DNA of 64,000 nt from Streptomyces marinisediminis (lineage in GTDB: Bacteria; Actinomycetota; Actinomycetes; Streptomycetales; Streptomycetaceae): contig NZ_JAPKFL010000011.1 in assembly GCF_026262575.1 (NCBI RefSeq), forward strand, positions 1-64,000. Reading direction: 5' to 3'. The notes under the pieces are model-generated. The model saw nothing but the letters and a program-made list of their open reading frames with translations, was not told the DNA's origin and made no database searches. A program made the translations under genes and the position numbers. This document shows positions 51,321 to 60,090 of the stretch, in pieces (the first letter of the stretch is position 1; each line of letters opens with the position of its first letter).

Positions 51321-51353
51321 CAGCAGGCCCCCGAGTTCCCCGGGGGCCTGCTG
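51321..51353. terminator. Stem-loop terminator
   Basis: Perfect 13-bp arms CAGCAGGCCCCCG (51321-51333) and its complement (51341-51353) around a 7-base loop, between the convergent nuclease and surface-protein genes. Confidence 0.8.
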
Positions 51354-51362
51354 TACGGATGG

Positions 51363-52415
51363 TCAGTTCGACTTCTCGGTGCCGTCGTCCTGCTCGGGCT
51401 CGGAGGCCGCCGTCCGTCGGCGGGCGGCGGTGACCGCGCCCGTACCGGCGGCGAGGAGCAGTCCGGCTCCGCCGAGAATCCACGGGGTGGCGTCGGCGCC
51501 CGTGTGAGCGAGGGAGCCGGCCGGAATCTTCGGCGGCGCTGTGTCCGCCGTGTCTGCGACCGGGGCGGGAGACGACTCGGCGTCGGACCCGCTGGTGGCC
51601 GTGGTGTCCGGCTTCGGCTCGCTCGTGGTTTCTTCGCTCGGCTTGGCAGCAGGCGAGGACGGAGTGCCGGTCGGCTGCTGCGTCGGCTTGTCGGTCGGCG
51701 TGGGCTTCGCAGGGGTGCCGGTCTTGGCGTTCGTGACGGTCACGGTGACGGGTGCGCCCGGGCCGACGGTGAAGCTCTTGGTGGGCTTGTAGAGGTCGTA
51801 GCCCTCGGGGGCCTTGATCTGCCGGACCCAGCACTCGCTCTTCTTGCTGGTGACCGGCAGTTCGCCGGTGGTGGTGCCCTTCGGGCCGGTGGTGAGGGTG
51901 AGCAGGGTCTTGTCGCCGCAGCCGATGTTCACGGTCGAGCCGGGAAGGAGCTTGCCGGTCTTGTCGTCCTTGGCCTTGAGAACGACCTGGGCGGGCTTGA
52001 ACGGGTCGATGATCGTCAGGCTGGCGGTGGCGCCGGGGGTGACGATCACGTCCTGGTCGGCGACGACGTTGTGGAGGGGGCTGCCGGAGGAGGTCTCCTT
52101 CAGCCGGTAGATGCCGGGGGCGAGATCGGTGAAGGTCAGCTTCCCCTGTGCGTCGGTCTTGCCCGTGCCCGCCTCCTGGCCGGCGGCGTCGAGGAGGAGG
52201 AACGCCGCGCCCTGAAGCAGGTCGCCGGCCGGGTCCTTCTTGATGATGGCCACGCTGCCTGCGGCGGATTCGGTCGTCTCGGTGGGAGCGGTGGAGGGGG
52301 ATGGCGTCGGCTCAGGCATCTGAGCGCTGGCGGCCGGGGCCCAGGTGAGCGTGCCGGTCACCGCCGCGGCGACGGCGACGGCAGCGGGCAGGCGGCGGAC
52401 AGGGCGGATACGCAA
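51363..52415 (-). CDS. SpaA-type surface protein with LAHTG sortase signal
   Basis: A 350-residue secreted protein. A signal peptide at about 1-31 ends ASAQ. Two prealbumin-like SpaA units (AIIKKDPAGDLLQGAAFLLL; VVLKAKDDKTGKLLPGSTV) occupy about 50-235. A long Pro/Thr/Ser linker follows. The sorting signal is LAHTG at 302-306, followed by the hydrophobic segment WILGGAGLLLAAG and a positive tail, matching class E sortases of Streptomyces. It becomes covalently anchored to the wall and may mediate cell contact. Confidence 0.85.
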   Translation of the reverse strand: MRIRPVRRLPAAVAVAAAVTGTLTWAPAASAQMPEPTPSPSTAPTETTESAAGSVAIIKKDPAGDLLQGAAFLLLDAAGQEAGTGKTDAQGKLTFTDLAPGIYRLKETSSGSPLHNVVADQDVIVTPGATASLTIIDPFKPAQVVLKAKDDKTGKLLPGSTVNIGCGDKTLLTLTTGPKGTTTGELPVTSKKSECWVRQIKAPEGYDLYKPTKSFTVGPGAPVTVTVTNAKTGTPAKPTPTDKPTQQPTGTPSSPAAKPSEETTSEPKPDTTATSGSDAESSPAPVADTADTAPPKIPAGSLAHTGADATPWILGGAGLLLAAGTGAVTAARRRTAASEPEQDDGTEKSN

Positions 52416-52467
52416 GAAGGACTCCTGAACGAAGAAGAGGACGAGGGTGGATGCGGGGCTGGGAGTG

Positions 52468-52962
52468 TCAGCGGGATCGGGATCCGCTGCGTGCGGGAGG
52501 CGGGGCCGGTGCCATCCGAGTGGTGCGGCCAGGAGCGCGGGACGATGCGGTCGTCCTCTGGTCTCCGGGGAACCAGACGGACGCGTACTGCTCGATGGCC
52601 TCGCGTAGTCCGCCTGTGTGGGCGCCTTCCCACGGCACCCAGTCGGGACGGTCGCGGAACTCGTGGAACGTGCCGTACCCCGACTGCCTTGGACTGCGCC
52701 CCTGGGCCGCGTCGCGGTGGTCGAAGGTCTTGTGATCCTCGAACCGCAGTTTCACGACGTCGAGTTCACCTCGGTCCTGGTGAATGGTGGCCAGACGCAG
52801 ACCGTCGTACTCACCGGCACGGATCGTTCCGGCGAAGTCGATGCGCAGCTGTAGCGGGCTGCCGGGGTCAGGGGTCGCGTAGTAGGTGTTGCCGACGACG
52901 GCTGCCTCGGCGAAGGGGAGCTTCAGGTGGTTCACGAAGAACTCGTCAGCAAATAGGGCCAA
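52468..52962 (-). CDS. Hypothetical protein
   Basis: A 164-residue protein from TTG 52962 with CGGAG upstream. The N-terminal two thirds are a beta-rich unit (YYATPDPGSPLQLRIDFAG; GLRLATIHQDRGELDVVKLRF), and the C-terminus is a basic Pro/Ala/Arg tail. It belongs to the minus-strand series with DUF317 genes. No recognised family. Confidence 0.5.
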   Translation of the reverse strand: MALFADEFFVNHLKLPFAEAAVVGNTYYATPDPGSPLQLRIDFAGTIRAGEYDGLRLATIHQDRGELDVVKLRFEDHKTFDHRDAAQGRSPRQSGYGTFHEFRDRPDWVPWEGAHTGGLREAIEQYASVWFPGDQRTTASSRAPGRTTRMAPAPPPARSGSRSR

Positions 52963-52998
52963 GCGGATGTCTCCGGTCGTAGGGCGAGGTGGCGCGGG

Positions 52999-53862
52999 TC
53001 AACGGCGCGGGCCCGGAAGCGCCGGACGGCTGGTGGTGCTCCAGCGCGGAACGCTGTGTGAGGTGGTGAGGGCAGTCGGGCGCGCGGCACGCTGGACGTC
53101 GAGGGGGGTCGGGCCTGGCGGACGTGGGGGCACAGCCGGCGTGAGTCGGGCCATGCCGTGGACGTAGCTGTAGGTCTCCTCCCGCCACCGCGGCAGGGGT
53201 GCGGGGTCGGATACGCACTCGGTGACGGCCTTGACCAGGGCCACGGGGGTGTCGGTGCTGGCAGTCGCGTACCAGGCGGGGCGGTCGATGGAGGTGCCGG
53301 CCCACAGCTGCCAGCGGGCGTCGCGGGTGGTCAGCTCGGCTTCCGGGTCGAGATGGCCGGTGGTGAACTCGAGTCCGGCGAGGCCGTCAGGCGCCTGGAT
53401 CGCGAGGGCGCCCCAGCGGGGGCGGTCGAGCTGCCAGCCGCGCTTGATGAGCGGGACGGCTGCGAGGAAGGGCTCGCGGTCCGCGCTGCGGGAGTCCGGC
53501 GCCGCGAGGTAGGCGTCCGGGCCCTGCTCGTACGCTTCGGCGAGTGCGGTGGTGAAGGCGGTCACGAACTCCGTCGGGCAGGAGTCGTTGAAGCAGACGC
53601 CCCAGGTCGGCGGGCCGAAGGGGTCCTTGTAGGCGTTGATGCGCCACAGGCCGTCGTCTTCGCCTTCGGGGAGGTAGCCGAGGCGGACCTTGCGGTCGGG
53701 GGCGTTGAGGTAGGCGTTGCCGAGGTCGTCGTGCTGCAGGTTCCAGCCGAGGTCGCGGAGCGGGGCCAGGGCGGGGTCGCCGATCGCGGTGGTGCCGGCG
53801 AGGTAGCGCGGGGAGACGTAGACGTCCCCGTCGATGGTGCGAAGGTCGTTGTCAAGTGACAT
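52999..53862 (-). CDS. DUF317 domain protein (tandem)
   Basis: A 287-residue protein. Two related units can be seen (VYVSPRYLAGTTAIGDPALAP with RKVRLGYLPEGEDDG and FVTAFTTALAEAYEQ; then LELTTRD-type ARWQLWAGTSIDRPAWYATAS with ALVKAVTECV). The C-terminal 45 residues are a basic Pro-rich tail. ATG 53862 is 14 bases from the frameshifted ligase's end. Function unknown; probably part of one operon running left. Confidence 0.65.
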   Translation of the reverse strand: MSLDNDLRTIDGDVYVSPRYLAGTTAIGDPALAPLRDLGWNLQHDDLGNAYLNAPDRKVRLGYLPEGEDDGLWRINAYKDPFGPPTWGVCFNDSCPTEFVTAFTTALAEAYEQGPDAYLAAPDSRSADREPFLAAVPLIKRGWQLDRPRWGALAIQAPDGLAGLEFTTGHLDPEAELTTRDARWQLWAGTSIDRPAWYATASTDTPVALVKAVTECVSDPAPLPRWREETYSYVHGMARLTPAVPPRPPGPTPLDVQRAARPTALTTSHSVPRWSTTSRPALPGPRR

Positions 53863-53875
53863 GAGCGTCCGGTGG

Positions 53876-55121
53876 TCAGGTCGAGGTGGGTGCCGGTTCG
53901 ACGCGGGCGCTGAGCTGGCCGAGGGCGGACTCGGCGCGGGCGCCGGCAGTCTCAGTGGTGGGGCCGGTGGTGATGAGGTAGCCGATCCGGGCGGTGAACA
54001 TGTCGCCGCCGTCGACAGGCAGGACGAGCTGGTCGCCGGGGTGGTGCTGGAAGTGGACCTTGTCCAGCCAGGGAGGGATCGGGCCGTCGAACCGGAGGGT
54101 GGTGAGGGTGCCGGAGGTCTCGGGGTAGATCAGGCGGATCGCGGCGGCCGAGGACCTGGTCGGGGTGAGGCCCCGGGGTGCGGTCGCAGGCGATGTCGGC
54201 GGCGGCGCGGGGCAGATCGATGCCGGTGGCGAGGCGGACCAGGTGGCCGATCATGTCTCCGGCCAGGCGGCCGTTGACCTCGATGAGCCGGGGTCTGCCG
54301 TCGACGAGGCGCATCTCGACGTGGCTGATGCCGTCGGTGATCCCGAGCGCGCGGATCGCCGCCTTCGCCGCTGGGGCGACCACGTCGAGAAGCGGGTCGG
54401 AGGCGTCCACCGAATGCGCCAGCTCTTCGAAGAACGGCGGGGCGCTGACGGTCTTGCGGGTGACCGCGACCACGGTGGTCTCGCTCCGGTACGTGACGCA
54501 TTCGACCGAGACCTCCGGCCCGTCGAGGTACTCCTCGACTAGGACGCTCGTGCTCTCCACTCCGCGCTCGGCCGCCCGCCCGGCGACGTCGGAGGCGGCG
54601 GTGAGCTGTTCGGGGGTATCGGCGCGGACCACGCCGAAGCTGGCCGCGTTGGCGGCGGGTTTCAGCACGACCGGGTAGCCGATGCGTTCCGCCGCGGCAT
54701 GCGCCTGCGCGCGGGTGCGGACGCTCACCGAGGCGGCCGACGGAACCCCGTGGCGGGCGAACAGGGCTCGCGCGGTTGCCTTGTTGCGGCATGCCTGCGT
54801 CACCTCGGGGGCGGTGGTGGGCAGGTCGAGCTGGCGTACGAGGCGGGCGACCGGGACGAGGTACCACTCGGTCCAGGCGAACACGCCGGCCAGGTCGTAG
54901 CGGTCGGCCAGCGTACGGCCGGCTGCGGACAGTGCCGCCTGGTCGGCCGGGTCGGGGACGACCACGCAGTCCTTGATGTACGGCACTTCCCACGAGGGCT
55001 CGTCGCTGGTGATGAGGACGACGTCGTAGGCGGCTGCCACGGACTGCAGGCAGTAGCCGCGATACGCCTCTGCTTCCATGTCGGCCGCGGCGACGACCAG
55101 GACGACGGGACGGTCGGGCAA
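53876..55121 (-). pseudogene. ATP-grasp ligase, frameshifted near its end
   Basis: The first 315 residues form an ATP-grasp carboxylate-amine ligase: VLKPAANAASFGVV (ATP-binding), VLVEEYLDGPEVSVE, and ISHVEMRLVDGRPRLIEVNGRLAGDM (catalytic metal-binding loop). After CDRTPG the natural continuation (AAAIRLIYPETSGTLTTLRFDG and GDMFTARIGYLITTG) is in another frame, ending at TGA 53876. One extra C near 54177 explains this. Otherwise the read-through frame gives an Arg/Pro/His tail ending at 53952. Whether this is a mutation or an error cannot be told. The family joins an amino acid to another amine using ATP. Confidence 0.75.
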
Positions 55122-55167
55122 GAACAGGCTCCTCGGAGAATCAGATGGTGGCGGGGAACGGGCGATT

Positions 55168-55488
55168 TCACGGGCTGCGCCGGCGGCGGACCTCGATGAC
55201 GGAGACCCAGTCGGGGTGCTCGGCGAGCAGCCTGCGGGCGTAGAGGGCGGTGTAGTTGTTGTTGAGGCCCTTCACCCCGTGCGGGTGGCGCCAGCGCAGG
55301 GCCTCGAACAACGCCTTCATGCCGACCCGCTTCGCTCCCCCGGCGAGTCGCTGGGTGGCGAGCTGTTCCAGCGCCCGGTATGCCCATGGGTGTTGGGCGT
55401 CGAAGGCGTGGAACTGCTCGCTGATGGTCGGGCCGTCTCGGTGCGGGAGGCCGAGGCCGGGAAGTCTGTCCTGCGTGATGAGGGACAT
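55168..55488 (-). CDS. Small conserved plasmid/phage-associated protein
   Basis: A 106-residue protein. It contains FHAFDAQHPWAYRALEQLATQRLAGGAKRVG and then ALFEALRWR, NNNYTALYARRLLAEHP. Similar proteins recur in Streptomyces plasmids and phages, perhaps as small winged-helix/DNA-associated proteins. The start is ATG 55488; GAGGAG is 12 bases upstream. It lies between the ligase and transporter genes. Confidence 0.55.
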   Translation of the reverse strand: MSLITQDRLPGLGLPHRDGPTISEQFHAFDAQHPWAYRALEQLATQRLAGGAKRVGMKALFEALRWRHPHGVKGLNNNYTALYARRLLAEHPDWVSVIEVRRRRSP

Positions 55489-55519
55489 GAGCGTCAAGGG
55501 CTCCTCTCGTACCGGGTGG

Positions 55520-56749
55520 TCAAGCGGGAGTTGCGGGCAGCCTGCGCAGCCGGATGAAGGCGGTTGCGAGACCGAGGGCTTGGAGGACGGCTGCGGCTGT
55601 GATGGCGTGCCCGAGCTGGGCGGGTGGCACGGCGGCGACGAGCAGTCCGGCGGCGGGGAAGGGAAGTAGGAGCAGCAGGATCGTGAGGCTGAGGGTGCTG
55701 CCGAAGACGTCGGGCGGGATCAGGTGGGAGCGCAGGGTGCGCAGGACGACGGTGAGGCCGCCTTCACCGGCCATCAGGACGGCGATCAGCAGCAGGTAGC
55801 CGCGGTAGGTGTCGGCCTGGGTGACGGCAAGGGTCGCTACGGCGGCGACGGCGGCGGCAACGGCGCCGACCGGCCACAGGCCCCAGCGGTCGATCGCACG
55901 GCGGGCGGCGGTGATGGCGAGCAGGGAGGCGGCGGCTGCGGCGGACCAGATGAGCCCGGCGTCCGAGCTGGAGTGCCCCAGTTCGCTGATCACGATCACC
56001 GGCATGGCGGCCTGGAGGAGCCCGATGGCGCAGTTGGAGACGACCAGGCCGCCGACCAGCCAGGCGAGGGCCGGCAGCGAGCGCAGGGTGGCCCAGCCGG
56101 TGCGCAGTCCCCCCTGCGTCGGCGCGGTCCCGAGCGGATCGGTCCTGCTGCGGGTGCCAAGCACTGCGGCGAGGAGGGAGAAGCCGGCGAGCGTCCCGAG
56201 CATCACAGCCGGTCCGCCGTGCTCCAGCAGCAGGCCGGAGACCAGGGGGCCGGCGAGCATCGCCGTCTGGTCGATGCCCAGGAGGACGGACTGCACGCGG
56301 TGCGCCCGGGCTCCGGCCGTGCGGCTCGCCTCGCCGCCGACGGTCTCGGCCGCGACGTAACTGAACTCGGTGACCACGCCCGTGATGGCTGCGAGTGCCA
56401 TCACCGTGACCGTCGCTGCCGATGCCCCGGATTCCAGCATTGTGAGCAGGAGCGCGGCGGCGAGGACGACCAAGGTCCGGATGACGCAGGCGGTACGGAA
56501 GACAACAGCGGTTCCGCAGCGGTCGACCATGGTGCCGGCCACCGTGAAGGCGCCAAGGCGCGGCAGCCACTCCAGCGCGAAGGCGAGCCCGGTCAGTGTC
56601 GCCGAGCCGGTGGTCGCCAGGACCAGGAGCGGGATGCCGTAGGTGGTCATGGCGAACGCGGCGCCATCGGCGGTACGGGGCAGGTAGACGCCGCGCAGCA
56701 GGGTCGGTGCGGGGCGGTGCGCATGCTGAGGGGTGGTGCGGGCCCTCAC
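55520..56749 (-). CDS. MFS transporter, probable exporter
   Basis: A 409-residue membrane protein with about twelve hydrophobic segments (TTYGIPLLVLATTG; TLVVLAAALLLTML; ATVTVMALAAITGVV; LLLIAVLMAGEGGLTVVLR; TILLLLLPFPAAGLLVA). The major-facilitator loop VDRCGTAVVFRT is near 80. A drug/peptide exporter role is plausible because it sits beside an ATP-grasp ligase. GTG 56749 overlaps the stop of the regulator gene (GTGA). Confidence 0.85.
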   Translation of the reverse strand: MRARTTPQHAHRPAPTLLRGVYLPRTADGAAFAMTTYGIPLLVLATTGSATLTGLAFALEWLPRLGAFTVAGTMVDRCGTAVVFRTACVIRTLVVLAAALLLTMLESGASAATVTVMALAAITGVVTEFSYVAAETVGGEASRTAGARAHRVQSVLLGIDQTAMLAGPLVSGLLLEHGGPAVMLGTLAGFSLLAAVLGTRSRTDPLGTAPTQGGLRTGWATLRSLPALAWLVGGLVVSNCAIGLLQAAMPVIVISELGHSSSDAGLIWSAAAAASLLAITAARRAIDRWGLWPVGAVAAAVAAVATLAVTQADTYRGYLLLIAVLMAGEGGLTVVLRTLRSHLIPPDVFGSTLSLTILLLLLPFPAAGLLVAAVPPAQLGHAITAAAVLQALGLATAFIRLRRLPATPA

Positions 56750-57258
56750 TCGGCGCACTCGGTGCGCTGGGCGGCCTGCGGGTTGGCGTGCAGCCACTGG
56801 ATCAGCAGGTCGCGCGGCCCGGCAAGGTCCGTCGCTGGCTGTGCACTGGGCGAGCCGTTGGGCACCGGACGGTGATGACCGCCCTCCTCGCCGAGCTCCG
56901 GCGTCTGGGCGAGGAGGGCGAGGGTGTGCTGGATGCGACTGGTGAAGTCGGCGACCGGTGCCGGGTAGGCGTGGCGCCGAGCCCAGCGGGCGGTTGCGTC
57001 GTAGACGTCGGCCAGCTCCAGGCCGGAGGTGGTCAGGTCCACCCCAGCGCCGGGTCTGGCGCTGATGAGCCGCAGTGAGCGTGCCAGTTCCGTGGCCTGC
57101 CCGATGTGGTGGGGCGTGAGATCGGAGAGCATGCGTGCCAGCCCTCGCCGGGGAATGGCGCCGTTGTCGTCGATCTCGGTGATCAGGCGGATCAGGGCCG
57201 GGGAGGACAGCACGGTGCAGGCGTGCTGGACGTCGCGGGTGTGGATCGCGGTCGTCAT
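56746..57258 (-). CDS. Winged-helix regulator
   Basis: A 170-residue protein. HTRDVQHACTVLSSPALIRLI and AIPRRGLARMLSDLTPHHIGQA with LRLISARPGAGVDLTTSG make a winged-helix domain at about 10-75; the C-terminal part is helical with GPRDLLIQWLHAN. ATG 57258 overlaps the stop of the upstream HxlR-type gene. It may control the exporter, with which it is coupled. Confidence 0.7.
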   Translation of the reverse strand: MTTAIHTRDVQHACTVLSSPALIRLITEIDDNGAIPRRGLARMLSDLTPHHIGQATELARSLRLISARPGAGVDLTTSGLELADVYDATARWARRHAYPAPVADFTSRIQHTLALLAQTPELGEEGGHHRPVPNGSPSAQPATDLAGPRDLLIQWLHANPQAAQRTECAE

Positions 57259-58106
57259 CGGCGCGGGCCCCCCGCCGGGAGTGCCGCCTTGGGGCGGGCC
57301 GCGGTGGCGTGCGAGAACAGCTCGCGGTGCTGCCACGCCGGCGGTGAGGGCTGGCCAGTCCTGGCCGGGTCCGGCGCTCCCGTCGGCGCAGGGACTCGAG
57401 ATCGGTGACTGACCCACTTCTGCGGGGCAGGCGTCGTGCCCTTTCGTCCCCAGATCGGGTGACGGGTGGCCTGCGCGAGAGGTTGGCCGGCGGACCATGC
57501 GGACAGAGCCCCGAAGACGCTGCCGAGACCGTTGCCGGCCAGCGACAAGCGGTAGGGCTGTCCGGTGCCGGCGGTGTCGACCAGCCCGTCGGCGACGAGC
57601 TGACGAAGCGGCGGGTAGATGTTGGTCCAGTCGCTGCTGGGCATGACGATGCTGGCGAGGGCCCGGCCGCTCGCCTCTCCCCGGGACTTCAGCACCCACA
57701 GGATCGCGGCGGCATGCCGCCGGGTGAGGAGCGTCAGGCTGTCCTCGATCTGCTCGATCGCGGGCAGCGGCCGGTCCGGCTTCTCCAGGTGGTCCTCGGC
57801 CCAGGTGGCGATCAGCGGCAACACCGGCATCAGCGCGGCGCCGCGGTCGGTGTGGCCGTACGTGACGTGCCGCTGGGTGTGTTCGGTGCGCTGGACGAGA
57901 CCGGCATCGCACAGCGACCGCAGCTTCGGGTGGAGCTGGCCGCTCTGCAGCCAGGACATGCGGTCTGCCAGCTCCGTGTACCGCAGAGGCCGGCCGGAAA
58001 GCGCCAGCAGGATCCGTACGTTCCACCGCGGGGTGATCATGGCGAGTGCCTCGGTGACCCGGGCAATGTCGGCATCGGTGTCGGGAGGCAGACCGGTGAG
58101 GGCCAA
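57255..58106 (-). CDS. Regulator with two HxlR-type winged helices
   Basis: A 283-residue protein. Unit 1 (about 15-100) is MITPRWNVRILLALSGRPLRYTELADRM with LVQRTEHTQ and VTYGHTDRG. Unit 2 (about 115-200) is LTRRHAAAILWVLKSRGEASG with IYPPLRQLVADGLVDTAG and YRLSLAG. HxlR proteins normally have one such unit, so this is a tandem fusion. A basic, Pro-rich tail follows. TTG 58106 is preceded by CAGGAG. It is coupled to the next regulator. Confidence 0.75.
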   Translation of the reverse strand: MALTGLPPDTDADIARVTEALAMITPRWNVRILLALSGRPLRYTELADRMSWLQSGQLHPKLRSLCDAGLVQRTEHTQRHVTYGHTDRGAALMPVLPLIATWAEDHLEKPDRPLPAIEQIEDSLTLLTRRHAAAILWVLKSRGEASGRALASIVMPSSDWTNIYPPLRQLVADGLVDTAGTGQPYRLSLAGNGLGSVFGALSAWSAGQPLAQATRHPIWGRKGTTPAPQKWVSHRSRVPAPTGAPDPARTGQPSPPAWQHRELFSHATAARPKAALPAGGPRR

Positions 58107-58152
58107 GGGAGGAACTCCTGGGGTGAGTGACGGGGAGGTTGGCCGCGCAAGA

Positions 58153-58548
58153 TCAGCGGCTCGGAGCAGGGCTCGCGGCCAGAGCGGCCGGAGCAGGCGC
58201 CGGCACGGCGGCGGAGAGAGGCGCGGGCTGCGTGACGCGACCGAGGCTCTGGAGAACGGCCGAGACGGTCTTGGCCTGGACATCGCGGACGGCGACGGCT
58301 TCGGCGAGCCGGCGGGCGCAGTCCAGGACGTGCGAGACCTCGTGGGCGCCGATCTGCCGCTCTGGGTGGACGAGCTGAGTAAGGCGGTCGCGGTGGAAGG
58401 CGATGCTCTGCTCAGCGAAGGCCAGGTCGTGGTGGCTGGCGAGGAGGGCCGAAAGCATGCCTGGGGGTTGGTCCTGGGCATGGGCTTCAAGGTCGGCGAG
58501 CGGTGCGCCGTACAGGTCCTCGATCCGTCCGGCTATCTCGGTGGACAT
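58153..58548 (-). CDS. Small paralogue, family member C
   Basis: A 131-residue helical protein from ATG 58548; TTG 58560 is also possible. It shares with members A, B and D the order: GAPLADLEAHA, a His/Leu-rich helix LLASHHDLAFAEQSIAFHRDRL, then RRLAEAVAVRDVQAKTVSAVL. A Pro/Ala tail follows. Function unknown. Confidence 0.55.
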   Translation of the reverse strand: MSTEIAGRIEDLYGAPLADLEAHAQDQPPGMLSALLASHHDLAFAEQSIAFHRDRLTQLVHPERQIGAHEVSHVLDCARRLAEAVAVRDVQAKTVSAVLQSLGRVTQPAPLSAAVPAPAPAALAASPAPSR

Positions 58549-58570
58549 GAGCTGGGGCAAGCGGTGGCTT

Positions 58571-59017
58571 TCACGGTCGGCGGGCCCGGGCCGCCCTGGC
58601 GCGTGGCGGCGCCGGGGCGGCGGACGGGGGCAGAGTTGCGGTGGCCCTGATCCGGGCCATGCGAACGGGATGGGGCTGCTGATCGGCAGGGGGCATGGTG
58701 CGCAGCAGCGCCCCGAGCGCGGCGCAGTAGCCGTCGCGGGCGTCGAGTGCCGCCTCCAGCCACTGCGCGTCGAAGCGGAGCTTGTCCGCCGACAGCTCGC
58801 CCATGTCGCGGTCGGGATCCATGTCCGCGTGCACGCGGTCGCGGACGCGGGCGACCTGCTCCTCTGTCAGAGCGAGGAAGGAGCGCAGCTCCAGGGCCCG
58901 GGCGAGCGCGGGAGGGGCATCGGGCCTGGCAGCCGCCTGATACAGCTCGGCGACCGGGGCGCCGAAGCGTTCCTGCAGCTCGCCATCCATCGTGCTGGTC
59001 TTGAATCGCAGGCTCAT
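58571..59017 (-). CDS. Small paralogue, family member B
   Basis: A 148-residue protein: FGAPVAELYQAA, LELRSFLALTEEQVARVRDRVHA and AQWLEAALDARDGYCAALGALL. The arrangement parallels members A and C. ATG 59017 overlaps the stop of member A (ATGA), so both are coupled. It has a basic Pro/Ala/Arg tail. Confidence 0.6.
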   Translation of the reverse strand: MSLRFKTSTMDGELQERFGAPVAELYQAAARPDAPPALARALELRSFLALTEEQVARVRDRVHADMDPDRDMGELSADKLRFDAQWLEAALDARDGYCAALGALLRTMPPADQQPHPVRMARIRATATLPPSAAPAPPRARAARARRP

Positions 59018-59496
59018 CGGACGGCCCTGCCGGCTCGGGGCACCGACGGCGACGCGGGTGCTCCTGCGGGTCGGTGTGGAGCGCTGGTCTGCACCGCCGG
59101 CCCCGTTCGGGGGCGAAGGCGAGCCAGGCGTGCGGCGGCGAGGTCCTTCTTCCCCGGGGCGTCCGGGTCAAGGAGCCACCGTACGACCTGGGCCCGGCCG
59201 TCGCGTGCGGTGACGGCGGCGTTTACGCGGTGGGCGAGATCCATCGTCGGGTCGTCGATCTCGCTGGGCTGGGTTTCCAGCGCGGCGAGGAGGTCGTCCT
59301 CCGCTTGGTCGAGCGCAGCCTGCGACTCGACAAGAAGGCCGTGCCACTTGACGACGTCGGTGGCGTCGGGATTCGCGGCCGGTTCGGCGGTGACCGCGGC
59401 CTTCAGATGAGCTATGTCCATTCCGAAGTGGGCTTCGATCCGCTCGGTGAGCACGCCCACGACGTCTTCGCTGCCGTCGGGTATGTCGTCGGACAA
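59014..59496 (-). CDS. Small paralogue, family member A
   Basis: A 160-residue protein starting at TTG 59496: VLTERIEAHFGMDIAHLKAAV, KWHGLLVESQAALDQAEDDLLAALE and LAHRVNAAVTARDGRAQVVRWLL. The shared Arg-Asp in the last helix marks the family. The start codon is weak and the ribosome site (GGAACC) is not ideal. First gene of the A-B-C series. Confidence 0.55.
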   Translation of the reverse strand: MSDDIPDGSEDVVGVLTERIEAHFGMDIAHLKAAVTAEPAANPDATDVVKWHGLLVESQAALDQAEDDLLAALETQPSEIDDPTMDLAHRVNAAVTARDGRAQVVRWLLDPDAPGKKDLAAARLARLRPRTGPAVQTSAPHRPAGAPASPSVPRAGRAVR

Positions 59497-59595
59497 GGGG
59501 AGGTTCCTTTCCGGAGAACGACGTCGGAGGGGAGGGGGAGGAGGGGACGATCGCCCCGGTAACTCAGCCGGTGAGAAGGGCGGGTGAGGGGCCTG

Positions 59596-59943
59596 TCAGG
59601 AGAGGCACATGCGGACGTCGCGGTAGACGTACGTGCCGGAAACCCAGCCCTTGACGCCGGTGGTCCTGTCCGTGATGTAGAACCAGTTGCCGCTCTTCTT
59701 GTGCACGGTGAACTTGTGGCTGGGGTAGAGCACGCCGAGGGCGGTGGACTTCGTGGTGGCCTTCGACCGGATGGTGACGGCCGTGGTGTGTACCTCGTAC
59801 GGCAGCGGCGGCAGGTCGTAACAGCTGCTCGCAAGGGCCGCAGGCATGGCGGCGGGGGCAGCGCTGGCGGTGGTGGCGGACAGTACCGGCAGGGCGAGTG
59901 CGCCGAGCATCGCAGCGGATATGGCAATTCGGGTTGAGCGCAT
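59596..59943 (-). CDS. Secreted SH3-like protein
   Basis: A 115-residue protein. The signal peptide is about 1-28 (MRSTRIAISAAMLGALALPVL, then TASAAP). The mature domain resembles a bacterial SH3-like repeat (VHTTAVTIRSKATTKSTALGVLY; NWFYITDRTTGVKGWVSGTYVY). Cys41 and Cys113 could form a disulfide. It probably binds cell wall or peptide outside the cell. The hairpin repeat at 60030 is about 90 bases upstream. Confidence 0.75.
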   Translation of the reverse strand: MRSTRIAISAAMLGALALPVLSATTASAAPAAMPAALASSCYDLPPLPYEVHTTAVTIRSKATTKSTALGVLYPSHKFTVHKKSGNWFYITDRTTGVKGWVSGTYVYRDVRMCLS

Positions 59944-60029
59944 GCGGAAGAAGCCTCCGTAAAGGCATAGGGATTGCGTGAGTGGTGCCGCGGGGGTCGT
60001 CCTGGCGGCTGTATAAGAGTCCGGAGAAT

Positions 60030-60070
60030 CGCCGGTTTGGCTAACCGGCGATCGTCGGCTATGTTTCGCC
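60030..60070. repeat. 41-bp hairpin-containing repeat, copy 2
   Basis: The hairpin arms are at 60030-60037 and 60043-60050. The 41 bases match 12604-12644 in the same orientation with two differences (loop base 60042 and base 60066). It lies upstream of the minus-strand SH3 gene. Confidence 0.8.
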
Positions 60071-60090
60071 GCTCTCGTCGGCCGCCGTGC

